Source of the DNA: Planctomycetota bacterium
GTDB taxonomy: Bacteria; Planctomycetota; B15-G4; SIAN01
Direction of reading: 5' to 3'
NCBI GenBank assembly: GCA_028289345.1
Contig: JANQQL010000025.1
Coordinates: forward strand, 372,001 to 436,000
DNA length: 64,000 nucleotides
Shown here: positions 53,278 through 61,598 of the stretch, in pieces
How the letters are laid out: the number at the start of each line of letters is the position of its first letter
Numbering within the stretch: position 1 is the first letter of the stretch
Notes under the pieces: generated by a model
What the model saw: only the letters and a program-made list of their open reading frames with translations
The model's database searches: none
What the model was told of the DNA's origin: nothing
Translations under genes and position numbers: made by a program

Positions 53278-53684
53278 GGCAGAGCCTCCAGATATCGGCG
53301 CAGATCCTCGCGAGTCATGCGGTTGCCTTGGTAACGCAGAAAAAAATCTTGGCGGGTCTTCTCGTCTTCGTCCTGATTCTGTCGAAGCGCCTTGCGCAGG
53401 GTTTTCTTGTCGACGAACCGGGTTCCATTGATCGTCATGGCCAGTTCCCGAATCCTGGGATCTTCGTGCTGAGTGAGGGAAAGAAGAAACTCCTCATCGG
53501 CGAAATCCAGTTCCCGTCGGTTGAGCAAGGCATGCAGCGACTCGACTTTTTCAGAGGAACGACCGGAACGAAACTGTTCCCAAAGGGCTTCGGAGCTCGG
53601 AGTCGTGAACCAGGCAACCACGAACTGTAGGACCAGAATCGTCCCGAGCACTCCGAGGATTCGTTTCTCCCTGGTAGCGCTCAA
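53274..53684 (-). CDS. Single-helix membrane protein of unknown function
   Basis: 136 residues starting from TTG, whose last bases overlap the GT39 stop (TTGA); no ATG fits the conserved frame nearby. Residues 10-28 are a membrane helix (LGVLGTILVLQFVVAWF). The rest is helical and charged, with a possible HEAT-like stretch (FLLSLTQHEDPRIRELAMTI). Coupling to GT39 and ATL on both sides supports it as a real gene. Confidence 0.68.
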   Translation of the reverse strand: MSATREKRILGVLGTILVLQFVVAWFTTPSSEALWEQFRSGRSSEKVESLHALLNRRELDFADEEFLLSLTQHEDPRIRELAMTINGTRFVDKKTLRKALRQNQDEDEKTRQDFFLRYQGNRMTREDLRRYLEALP

Positions 53685-55042
53685 AGGACCTCTCCCAAGA
53701 ACACGAAGACCTCGGCGCTCTGGATTCCCCAAAGGCTCGCGAGAAGTGCCCATCCAGCGGCGCACCAGAGCAAGCTTCGGCGCGAAAGGCGGTCTCTTCC
53801 GAAAGAGGCAAGGAACCCACCGGTCAGGACCAAAAGGAGCGGTTCCACCGGAACTCGGAATCGAGACGAGCTGACCAGCGGAACGAACGCGAGGAAGGAG
53901 AGGATCACCACCACGGCGAACCATCGATGGCTCGGGTTTTGCAGCCGGCCCAGGCCACCCACCCCGCCGACGAACACGAGCATGGTGAGGAGCACGCTCG
54001 CCAGCACTAGCGCGTGTCGAACTCCTGCCGAACTCAGAGGCGGCTGATACAAGTCGAGCTGGTAGTGGCGGATGAAGAAGGACAGAGGCGTGAACCAGTC
54101 CGCCAGCTTCTTCAAGCGCGAGCGCAGGACGTATCCCGGGTACTCCTGCACGAACTGCCAGGCGCGCTGGGTGTCCTCTTTCGATCTCTCGACCAGGTGG
54201 GGGTTGTCGGAGCGCTCCCAGAGGGGACCGGGAGGCTCGAGCATCCAGCGGTAGTGGGGCTTGTCGACGACCTTGCCGATGCCGGCATAGTCGAAGTTGG
54301 AGTACTGGGCGTTCACTCCCCAGAAAAGGTTCTGACCGAGGGTGGATCCGCTAGTGATCCAGGTCCCATACACCTGTTGGTTGCGAAGCCCCCACGGACT
54401 GAGCACGCAAGCGCCCGCAGTGACGAAGAGGGCGCACTTGCGAATCCGGGAACCCATGGGACTGGAACGGAGGAACAGGAATCCCAAAGCCAAGAGGAGG
54501 AACAGCGGCAGCACCGCTTCTTTGATCAGGATGGCGATCCCGAAACAGAGGCCCGCGCCGACGATTCTCCATGGCTGCCAAGGATGATCCGGTTCGTCGA
54601 AGGCCAGCAGTGCCAACCACAGCCCGGGAAACAACACCGCGAGCAAAAACGACTCCGCCCACAAGTAGTGGGTGAAGCCGATCAGCGGCAAATAGATCGC
54701 CCACAAGATCCCGGCCCAACGAGCCGCGGATTGACAAAACAGGCGCCGTGCCAACAGAACGACACAGGTCCCGACCGAGGCGGAGCAGAGGACCTGAGCG
54801 AGTTTGATCGCCGCGATGCCGGACTCGCCTCCCCAATGCAGAAACCAAGACAGGATTGCGGGATATCCTGGCGGCCACAGCCAGCGCAGCGACCCCAAGT
54901 AGATCCCGAACCGGTTCCAGGCGAGGGCAAGGTAGGTGTACTCCGCCTCATCCAGCCAGAACTCGAGATCGCCGGAAGCCCACCAGAACAGAAGACGCAC
55001 CAACACGCCCGAAGCAACGAGAGCAGCGAGCGAGCGGTTCAC
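53681..55042 (-). CDS. GT39-type membrane glycosyltransferase
   Basis: 453 residues from GTG 55042, with about 10 membrane helices. LEFWLDEAEYTYLAL provides the catalytic acidic residues of the first loop; WPPGYPAILSWF and the YLWAES region are typical of GT-C enzymes using polyprenyl-phosphate sugars. It heads the unit GT39, 136-residue protein, ATL, DUF493. Acceptor unknown. Confidence 0.86.
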   Translation of the reverse strand: MNRSLAALVASGVLVRLLFWWASGDLEFWLDEAEYTYLALAWNRFGIYLGSLRWLWPPGYPAILSWFLHWGGESGIAAIKLAQVLCSASVGTCVVLLARRLFCQSAARWAGILWAIYLPLIGFTHYLWAESFLLAVLFPGLWLALLAFDEPDHPWQPWRIVGAGLCFGIAILIKEAVLPLFLLLALGFLFLRSSPMGSRIRKCALFVTAGACVLSPWGLRNQQVYGTWITSGSTLGQNLFWGVNAQYSNFDYAGIGKVVDKPHYRWMLEPPGPLWERSDNPHLVERSKEDTQRAWQFVQEYPGYVLRSRLKKLADWFTPLSFFIRHYQLDLYQPPLSSAGVRHALVLASVLLTMLVFVGGVGGLGRLQNPSHRWFAVVVILSFLAFVPLVSSSRFRVPVEPLLLVLTGGFLASFGRDRLSRRSLLWCAAGWALLASLWGIQSAEVFVFLGEVL

Positions 55043-55126
55043 GGGGACGTGGCTCCTCCGAAAGGCGATGCTGACGAAGGAAGGGAGCTTAAACCTCGAT
55101 GAGGTGGGAGCAAGGAGCCCCGGGCT

Positions 55127-57451
55127 CTAGCTGCCGGGGTTCTCGTCGAGGAACCCCTTGAGCAAGTCTCCGAGTGGGTTGTTTCGCCCTTCGGTTTTTT
55201 GCTTCGGCGGGGGATTGGAACTGCGCCGCGGCGGTTTGGAGTCCCGTCCTCGGCGTTGGTTCGAGCGCGACTGGGCAGGGGCTCGTCCGCGGCTCTCGCG
55301 AGCGCCACCGCCGTCGCGCCGTGCCGAAAGGGCAATGCGCTGACGGGGAAGATCAACCTCCAACACCCGCACCGTGAGCTTGTCGCCGACCTTGACGACT
55401 TCTCGAGGATCGTTGACAAACTTGTCCGCCAGTTGGGAGACGTGCACGAGACCGTCCTGATGCACGCCGATGTCGACGAAAGCCCCGAAAGCGGTCACGT
55501 TGGTGACCACTCCTTCCAAGACCATGTCGGGTTGCAGGTCGCCGATCTCGTTGACGTCGTCGCGGAACTTTGGTGGCTCGAAGGTGTCTCGGGGGTCGCG
55601 GCCCGGCTTTTTGAGCTCGTCGATGATGTCGCGTAGCGTGGGCTCCCCGACCTCGTCATTGACGTAGTTTTTGATCTCGATGCGGTTGACCAGGGAGTCG
55701 TTGCCAATCAGGCTTTGCACGTCAACATCCAGCTGACGAGCCATGGTGGCCACGAGGTCGTATCGTTCCGGGTGGACCGCGGAGGCGTCGAGAGGCTGGT
55801 CGCCGCCACGAATGCGCAAGAACCCGGCGCACTGCTGGAACGTGCGTGGGCCAAGGCTCGGCACCTTCAAGAGGCCTTTGCGATTGCGAAACGCGCCGTT
55901 GGATTCGCGATGGGCGATGATCTTCTTGGCGAGGGTGGGGCCGATGCCGGCGACGCGGGACAGCAGGGCGGCGCTCGAGGTGTTGATTTCGACGCCGACG
56001 CGATTCACGCAGCTTTCCACCACGTCGTCCAGCTTGCGTTGCAGCAGCGGTTGGTGCACGTCGTGTTGGTACTGACCGACGCCGATCGATTGGGGGTCGA
56101 TCTTCACCAGTTCTGCCAGAGGGTCCTGGAGCCGGCGGGCGATGGAGATTGCTCCTCGAATGGTCAGGTCCAGATCGGGAAACTCTTCACGCGCGATTTC
56201 CGAGGCGCTGTAGATGCTGGCGCCGGCCTCGTTCACCGTTACCACCACGGTGTTCTTGACGCCCGTTTCTCGCAGCACCTTCTTCACGAAGGCTTCGGTT
56301 TCCCGTCCCCCGGTGCCATTGCCCACGCCGATTGCTGAAGGCTGGAAGTGTTCGATGAGCTTCTTGAGCTGGGCGGCGGCTTCGGCCTGATTCTTCAACA
56401 GGTAGATGGTGGTGTGGCCGAGGAATTTGCCCGTCGCATCCACCACCGCGCATTTGCACCCGGTCCGCTGTCCAGGGTCGATCCCGAGCACCCCTTTCTC
56501 GCCCAGCGGAGAGAAAAGCAGCAGGTCTTCGAGATTCGTCGCGAAAACCTCGACGGCTTCGCGGTCGGACTTCATTTTCAAGTCGACGCGAAGATCGGTT
56601 TCGATGGACGGAGCGAGCAAGCGCTTGTAGCTGTCGCGAATGGCGTTGCTCATTTCCTCGGCGAAGGGGGAGTTCGGCTGGATCTCCATGCGCTGTTCGA
56701 TGCCGGGGATCACTCGTTCTTCATCCACGTTGATCCGCACTCGCAGCACCCCTTCCTTCTCGCCGCGACGCAGGGCGAGGTAGCGATGAGAAGGAATGGT
56801 GGAGAGAAGTTCGTGGAAGTCGTAGTACTGCTCGAACTTGGTCGGCTCTTGGGTGGCTTCGGGAATCGCTTCGGATCCCATCACCCCGTCTTCGGACCAG
56901 CGCTTGCGCACGAAAGCGCGCACCGTGGCGTTCTCGGCGGCGTGTTCGGCGACAATGTCTCGAGCGCCGGCCAACGCGGCGGCCACGTCGGCGACGCCCT
57001 TTTCTTCGGAGACGAAGGCCGCTGCTTCGGACTCGGGAGTCCCGGTCGCGGACTGCTCGAGGATCAGGTTGGCCAGAGGCTCCAAGCCCTTTTCCCGGGC
57101 GATCATGGCCCGGGTGCGGCGCTTTGGCTTGTACGGCAGGTACAGGTCTTCGATTTCGGACTTGGAGCTGCACGCTTGGATCTGGCGCCGGAGCTCGTCG
57201 GTCAGCTTGCCTTGTTCGTCAATGCTCTTGAGCACTGTTTGTCGGCGGTCTTCCAGCTCTCGAAGGTAGGCGTGGCGTTCTTCCACGCTGCGGATCTGGA
57301 CCTCGTCCATGCCACCGGTGACCTCTTTCCGGTAGCGGGAGATGAAGGGGACCGTGTTGCCCTCGGCGAGCAGGGCCAACACCGCGCCGACCTTGGCCGG
57401 AGGCAAGGAAAGCTCCTCGCCAAGAATTGAAGCTGCGTCTTGGATTTCCAT
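55127..57451 (-). CDS. tex: Tex-family RNA-binding protein
   Basis: 774 residues, the full family length. Order: N-terminal HTH (EIQDAASILGEELSLPP), the RYRKEVTGGMDEVQIR segment, the YqgF/RNase-H-like domain (VLGIDPGQRTGCKCAVVD), helix-hairpin-helix repeats (VAGIGPTLAKKII), and a C-terminal S1 domain (GVVTNVTAFGAFVDIGVHQ) with an Arg/Pro-rich tail. Tex binds nucleic acids and affects transcription. ATG 57451 was chosen because the conserved part begins there. Confidence 0.96.
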   Translation of the reverse strand: MEIQDAASILGEELSLPPAKVGAVLALLAEGNTVPFISRYRKEVTGGMDEVQIRSVEERHAYLRELEDRRQTVLKSIDEQGKLTDELRRQIQACSSKSEIEDLYLPYKPKRRTRAMIAREKGLEPLANLILEQSATGTPESEAAAFVSEEKGVADVAAALAGARDIVAEHAAENATVRAFVRKRWSEDGVMGSEAIPEATQEPTKFEQYYDFHELLSTIPSHRYLALRRGEKEGVLRVRINVDEERVIPGIEQRMEIQPNSPFAEEMSNAIRDSYKRLLAPSIETDLRVDLKMKSDREAVEVFATNLEDLLLFSPLGEKGVLGIDPGQRTGCKCAVVDATGKFLGHTTIYLLKNQAEAAAQLKKLIEHFQPSAIGVGNGTGGRETEAFVKKVLRETGVKNTVVVTVNEAGASIYSASEIAREEFPDLDLTIRGAISIARRLQDPLAELVKIDPQSIGVGQYQHDVHQPLLQRKLDDVVESCVNRVGVEINTSSAALLSRVAGIGPTLAKKIIAHRESNGAFRNRKGLLKVPSLGPRTFQQCAGFLRIRGGDQPLDASAVHPERYDLVATMARQLDVDVQSLIGNDSLVNRIEIKNYVNDEVGEPTLRDIIDELKKPGRDPRDTFEPPKFRDDVNEIGDLQPDMVLEGVVTNVTAFGAFVDIGVHQDGLVHVSQLADKFVNDPREVVKVGDKLTVRVLEVDLPRQRIALSARRDGGGARESRGRAPAQSRSNQRRGRDSKPPRRSSNPPPKQKTEGRNNPLGDLLKGFLDENPGS

Positions 57452-57633
57452 CCGCTGAGTCCCCCTGCCGTCGTTGGTGTTCTTGGCGGCCCACTTGGCG
57501 ATCCGGTGGCGGCTTCGCTCCGGACCGGTGATCCCCGTGAGGCTTCTCCCATGTCCATGAAGAACGGACATTGGAGCTGAAGCGAGATCAGATTCAAGGG
57601 GCGTGCTGACGGTCAAACGCTTGACAAAAGCAG

Positions 57634-57668
57634 CGACCCCGCTCCGCGTTGACCGCGAAGCGGGGTCG
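57634..57668 (-). terminator. Terminator after the 57697-58620 gene
   Basis: CGACCCCGCT and AGCGGGGTCG pair, extended by CCGCG/CGCG around a short loop. On the minus strand the stem is followed by CTGCTTTTGT. It lies between the end of the unknown gene and the start of tex. Confidence 0.65.
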
Positions 57669-57696
57669 ATCGATCGAACGTGTTGCGATCCGTGAC

Positions 57697-58620
57697 TCAG
57701 AGCAGCGTGTCGAGAGTCTTCGGCTGCTCTTCAGGAACGCGATCATCGCCTTCGGGCTGGAAGGCTTCGCGAAGACGGTCGACACCACGCTGGACGCCGG
57801 GTCGTGTCGGATTGTCCGGCAACGGCGGAGGCGTGATCGGATCGATGGGAGCGGAGTCGGCGAGCAAGGGAGCGGCTTGTCCGTTGGGATCTGCGCTCGG
57901 TTCCTGGTTGCCGGTCGGTTCTTCCAGAAACCCTTTCAGTCCGCGAAGCAGGAAGGACCCATCGGAGAGCTGAGCGAAGCGAAACTTCACTTCCCGGCCG
58001 TCTTCTAGGGAAGCAACCACAAAGCCGTTCCCGGCGAGCCCGTCGAAGCGAATCTCGTTGCCTTCGTCGTCGGTGATGTAGCCGCCGACCCGGCCTTTTT
58101 CGGCGTCGTAGAAACCGCGGAAGGAGCCGTCTTCCGTGCCAAAGTTCGAGGTTCCTTCGCGGAACCGAACCAAAAGCGAATCTTTCAGACCTCCGTCACC
58201 AGTGGCGATGTCCGAACGTACCACTTCTTCCGGATGAAAGATGCCGAACTCATCGCCGCGGCGACTGTGATAGACGTCGGCCTGGACAATGTGTCCCTCA
58301 GGAGTTCGGAAGTAAGACTTTTCACTGGTTTGCAGCCCGGCGAACTTTTGCTGTTCCCCGTCGGCGCCATTGGTGGTCACGTGGAAACGACCCCGGTCGT
58401 GAAAGCGAATGCGTGCGGAGGCGGACCCGTTCAGGAAGGAGCCATCTTGCTGGCGGCTGAATGCGTAGAGCCCACGAAAAGTCTGGGTGTCCTGCCCAGG
58501 GGGTACGTGGTTCGTCTGACGAAGCGATCCGAGTAACGATCGCTGAATGCCAGCGAACGGCCCCTGTCGAAGGGCGCCACCGTTCGAAAGTCCGTAACCT
58601 GCCAGTGCGTGAAGTTCCAT
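57697..58620 (-). CDS. Protein of unknown function, strand-rich
   Basis: 307 residues. ATG 58620 follows GAGGAGGG. No signal peptide or known domain is seen. Residues ~25-220 contain repeated short strands with a GSFRGFYD/GRVGGYI pattern (FRGLYAFSRQQDGSFLNG, GSFRGFYDAEKGRVGGYI, IRFDGLAGNGFVV), suggesting a beta-solenoid or repeated hairpins. The C-terminal ~70 residues are Pro-rich and probably disordered. A terminator follows it. Confidence 0.65.
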   Translation of the reverse strand: MELHALAGYGLSNGGALRQGPFAGIQRSLLGSLRQTNHVPPGQDTQTFRGLYAFSRQQDGSFLNGSASARIRFHDRGRFHVTTNGADGEQQKFAGLQTSEKSYFRTPEGHIVQADVYHSRRGDEFGIFHPEEVVRSDIATGDGGLKDSLLVRFREGTSNFGTEDGSFRGFYDAEKGRVGGYITDDEGNEIRFDGLAGNGFVVASLEDGREVKFRFAQLSDGSFLLRGLKGFLEEPTGNQEPSADPNGQAAPLLADSAPIDPITPPPLPDNPTRPGVQRGVDRLREAFQPEGDDRVPEEQPKTLDTLL

Positions 58621-59178
58621 CGAATCCCTCCTCGAGCGCGCTGGGAGCAATGCCCCAACCCGTGCTTCCACATTCGAAATTTCCTCCACGTTTGTTGCAT
58701 TCGACGGAACTGGGTGAACGCTTTAACGATTCAATGTCAATTTCGGGAACGCTGGGGAAACCGAGTAAGGACATGCCCAATCCCACTTGTTGGAATGCCG
58801 TCGTTTCGGAAGGAATGACCGCGGGATTCGAGGGAGCGGCGGGCGCCAGATGATTTCGCTCTCGAATGGGGTCAGGGGTCTTTCTCGCTGGGAGGTTCGA
58901 ATCGCTGTTGTCGGGTTCGTCGGTACCGAGCAGGCCGAAGAAAGCCTCGGATGGCCGGTCGAGAGATCTCCATCTCTGTCGAGCAATCGGACCGTAGGCG
59001 AATCGGTGGATGCTTCGAGGATTCGAGGATGAAGACGGAGGCCAAAAAATCTGAGGGGACGCCGAAAGATCTCTTCACCGGCCTGCGAGGGGTGCTTGAA
59101 AGAGCGCGCCCCGGTGGAAGTTTTGGATGCCGGCAGAGTGATTCCACGAATGGACGGGCGCGGTCCACAGTGGTTCGG
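58621..59178. other. Intergenic region with dispersed repeat
   Basis: 558 bases between two minus-strand genes. The second half carries repeat copy 4 (58931-59089). A GGTTCGAATC at 58896 recalls a tRNA T-loop, but no stems form around it. No gene is supported. Confidence 0.4.
58931..59089 (+). repeat. Dispersed intergenic repeat, copy 4 (best reference copy)
   Basis: Blocks in order: CAGGCCGAAGAAAGCCTCGG with ATGGCCGGTCGAGAGAT (58931-58967); TCGGACCG, GGCGAATCGGTGGAT and GAGGATTCGAG (58987-59027); GGACGCCGAAAGA and GCCTGCGAG (59057-59089). All three blocks recur in the same order at 11.3-11.6 kb. It lies just downstream of the sulfatase gene end. Confidence 0.65.
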
Positions 59179-60627
59179 TCAGTTGGGAATGACCGAGGCC
59201 CAGGCGACGGGTGCTTCGATGGTTGTGAGGGTGTTGCGCAAGCCCTCACGGAACTCCTGGAGGGTCGCCTCATACGTTTTGTCGGCGGACAGGTTCCGAA
59301 GCTCCGCAGGGTCTGCTGCCAGATGAAACAGGAGTTCATCCACCCGGTTGTCCGTGCGCATCAGGATGTACTTGAAATCCGAACGGCGAAGGGAAAGGTC
59401 TTTGGGGATCGTGCCGCCGCTTCCACGAAAAGGGGCGTGATGAAACGTCTCGGGTCGCCACTCCTGGTCTGAAGTTCGCCAAAGGGGCGTCAGGCTGGTC
59501 CCTTGCATGTCCTCGGGGATGGGAACCCCCGCAAGTTCCAAGAGGGTCGGAGCCAGGTCGAGGTTGAGAACCGTCCCGTCGATGCGCCGGTTGGGGGGCA
59601 CGTCTCCGGGAGCGCGAATCAACAAGGGCACCCGAAGGGAAGGCTCGTAGGTCAGCGACTTGTAGTAGACGCCATGCTCTCCCCATAGGTATCCGTTGTC
59701 GCTAGTGAAGATCACCGCCGTGTTCTGGGTCAGGCCGGAGTTTTCCAGGGTCTCCAAAAGCGTGCCGACGCTTTCATCGACGCTCAGCACCAGTTCCAGG
59801 TAGCGACAGTATTCGGCGCGCAGTGCCTCTTGGTACTGGGTGCTTTCGGCCTGGCGGCTTTGAAAGCGACGCACGCGAGCGGGCAAGAATTCTCCCGGCT
59901 GAACGGAGCCGGGTAGCTCGACGATCTTGGAGTCCAAGCTCAACAGATGGCGCTTGGGCGGGCGGAACGGCGCGTGACAGTTCTTCAGCGAGAGCATCAC
60001 GAAGAACGGCTGAGTTCGCTCCTGTTCGATCCAAGCCTTGGCGCGCTTGGTCAAGGCATCGCTGACGAAACCACGCGCCACTTCGGGCTTGCCATTCACG
60101 TCCAGAGTTTCGTTTTCGTAGTTTCCTTGGCCGCGAAAGCTGACCCAATGATCGAACCCGGGCACTGGTTGTTTGGGATCCCGTGGCAGGTGCCACTTGC
60201 CAAAGAACGCGGTCTCGTAGCCGGCTTCTTGTAGTAGTTCGGGAAACAGACGATGTTGGCTCCACGAGTCGAGGTCGGGCTCGTTGGTCAGGACGCCGTG
60301 GATATGGGCATGCTTTCCGGTCAAGAGAGTCGCTCGACTCGGGCAACACAAGGAAACGGTCACCAAGGCCTGAGTGAACCGCGCTCCCTCTTTCGCCAGT
60401 CGGTCGAGGTGGGGAGTCTCGAGATGGGGGTTGCCCGCGCAGCTCAGAGTGTCCCAGCGCTGATCGTCGGTCAGCAAGAACAGGATGTTCGGGCGCGGCG
60501 TTGCTTGTTCGGCAGGTTGAGCAGAGGCCACGCGGGCAAAGAGGAGGGTGACGCCCACGCAGCGAAGAAGCCCGCGGACCACGAGAAGGCGTTGGCTGGA
60601 ACCGTTGGTCATTGCGACGGTTTTCAT
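59179..60627 (-). CDS. Secreted arylsulfatase-family protein
   Basis: 482 residues. After a basic n-region a signal helix ends near ASAQ. The fold shows PNILFLLTDDQRWD (metal Asp pair), the formylglycine motif CCPSRATLLTG with Cys intact, FGKWHLP, and IFTSDNGYLWGEHG. Cys-type sulfatases need a maturase (anaerobic SME or FGE); none is visible here. Likely substrates are sulfated polysaccharides. ATG 60627 is preferred over the in-frame ATG 60612. Inverted copies of the dispersed repeat flank the gene. Confidence 0.92.
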   Translation of the reverse strand: MKTVAMTNGSSQRLLVVRGLLRCVGVTLLFARVASAQPAEQATPRPNILFLLTDDQRWDTLSCAGNPHLETPHLDRLAKEGARFTQALVTVSLCCPSRATLLTGKHAHIHGVLTNEPDLDSWSQHRLFPELLQEAGYETAFFGKWHLPRDPKQPVPGFDHWVSFRGQGNYENETLDVNGKPEVARGFVSDALTKRAKAWIEQERTQPFFVMLSLKNCHAPFRPPKRHLLSLDSKIVELPGSVQPGEFLPARVRRFQSRQAESTQYQEALRAEYCRYLELVLSVDESVGTLLETLENSGLTQNTAVIFTSDNGYLWGEHGVYYKSLTYEPSLRVPLLIRAPGDVPPNRRIDGTVLNLDLAPTLLELAGVPIPEDMQGTSLTPLWRTSDQEWRPETFHHAPFRGSGGTIPKDLSLRRSDFKYILMRTDNRVDELLFHLAADPAELRNLSADKTYEATLQEFREGLRNTLTTIEAPVAWASVIPN

Positions 60628-60841
60628 CTTTCGGTTGCCGTGACTCGTGGTCGTCTTCTTACCCAAATCCTTGACGAATTCACCGATGCGCCTGGGGTTC
60701 GACTCTTCGCCCGGATGATTCATGACGTCGTACTGCGGATCGCCCAAGTCGCTTCTAGCTTCGTCATGACGGTGGTTTCCATCCTCAACGGATCATCCTG
60801 CACGCTTGCGACAAGAACCGCCCCAAGATCTCGCTGGGAAC

Positions 60842-60940
60842 ACCTTTGACCCATTTTCGCGACGACCTTCCTGAATCATCCGGGTTCGGCGGAAACCCGA
60901 ATCTCTCGATCGGCCATCCGATGCCTGCTTCGACGGCCTG
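60842..60940 (-). repeat. Dispersed intergenic repeat, copy 5
   Basis: On the minus strand CAGGCCGTCGAAGCAGGCAT and CGGATGGCCGATCGAGAGAT (60900-60940) match copy 4 at about 33 of 38 positions. The following block (CGCCGAACCCGGATGATTC with AGGAAGG) is a weaker match to the middle block. Orientation is opposite to copy 4. Confidence 0.55.
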
Positions 60941-61117
60941 AGAGCACGGCGAGGGAACTCTAGAGGCCGCGAGCGGTCGAGGTCGACACCGTCCGACGTT
61001 CCGCCGGGCGAAACGCGCTCCACGGCCTCGCTTTCGCCATGAGGGCCCGCACGCTCCGCGCTTGGTTCGGATTCGGCCAATGGCTCTAAGTCACTACTTT
61101 TCAGTGGTTTGTGGATG

Positions 61118-61141
61118 AATCGGTTTTTCTCCAAACCGATT
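61118..61141. promoter_or_regulatory. Inverted repeat upstream of blaI-like gene
   Basis: AATCGGTTT and AAACCGATT are perfect nine-base arms around TTCTCC. It directly precedes and overlaps a TTGACT hexamer that could be a -35 element. It could be a second operator or an RNA hairpin. Confidence 0.4.
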
Positions 61142-61142
61142 G

Positions 61143-61156
61143 ACTACACTCGTAGT
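61143..61156. promoter_or_regulatory. Candidate BlaI-type operator
   Basis: ACTAC and GTAGT flank ACTC, giving a palindrome close to the TACA-NN-TGTA box of BlaI/MecI/CopY repressors; TACATCTGTC follows at 61160. The site is 47 bases before the repressor start, fitting autoregulation. Confidence 0.5.
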
Positions 61157-61202
61157 ATTACATCTGTCGAAGAAGCTTGGAGTCTTTGGCGGAAAGGCAG
61201 CC

Positions 61203-61598
61203 ATGAAGTCGTTGAGCCTGAGTGACCTGCAGATGGACGTCATGCGGGTGCTGTGGGACCGCGGGGAAGCGACCGTGTCCGACGTGCACGAGTCCCTGCG
61301 TTCGGAGCGGAGCCTCGCCCCAACCACGATCGCCACCATCCTGACCCGGCTCGAGAAGCGGGATCTTGTGGTCCACCGCGTCCACGGTCGCCAGTTCATC
61401 TATCGGAGCCTGGTGTCGGAGCAGGACGTCCGGTCTTCCATGGTCGACGACCTGACTGGGCGCTTGTTCCAAGGCGACCTGGCTTCTTTGGTTTCTCACC
61501 TGTTGACCGAGCGCGAGATGAGTCCCGGAGACTTGGCCCGGGTTCGCGCGCTGATCGAAGACGCCGAGGCGCGGGAGGAGTCGTCCGATGATTCCTGA
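61203..61598 (+). CDS. BlaI/MecI/CopY-family repressor
   Basis: 131 residues: winged helix with LSDLQMDVMRVLWDRGEATVSDV and TTIATILTRLEKRDLVVHR, then a dimerisation tail. These repressors bind palindromic operators and are cut by a partner M56 peptidase upon signal. The partner gene overlaps its end by 11 bases. ATG 61203 begins the conserved part after GGAAAGG. Confidence 0.93.
   Translation: MKSLSLSDLQMDVMRVLWDRGEATVSDVHESLRSERSLAPTTIATILTRLEKRDLVVHRVHGRQFIYRSLVSEQDVRSSMVDDLTGRLFQGDLASLVSHLLTEREMSPGDLARVRALIEDAEAREESSDDS

Larger units (their letters stand above)
60628..61202. other. Intergenic region between divergent genes
   Basis: 575 bases between the sulfatase and blaI-like genes. It contains repeat copy 5, the inverted repeat at 61118-61141 and the candidate operator at 61143-61156. 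No gene-like frame is supported. Confidence 0.45.

Noticed and set aside
58890..58915. GGTTCGAATC resembling a tRNA T-loop
   Set aside because: The bases beside it do not form a T-stem, and no acceptor or anticodon stem can be drawn around it.
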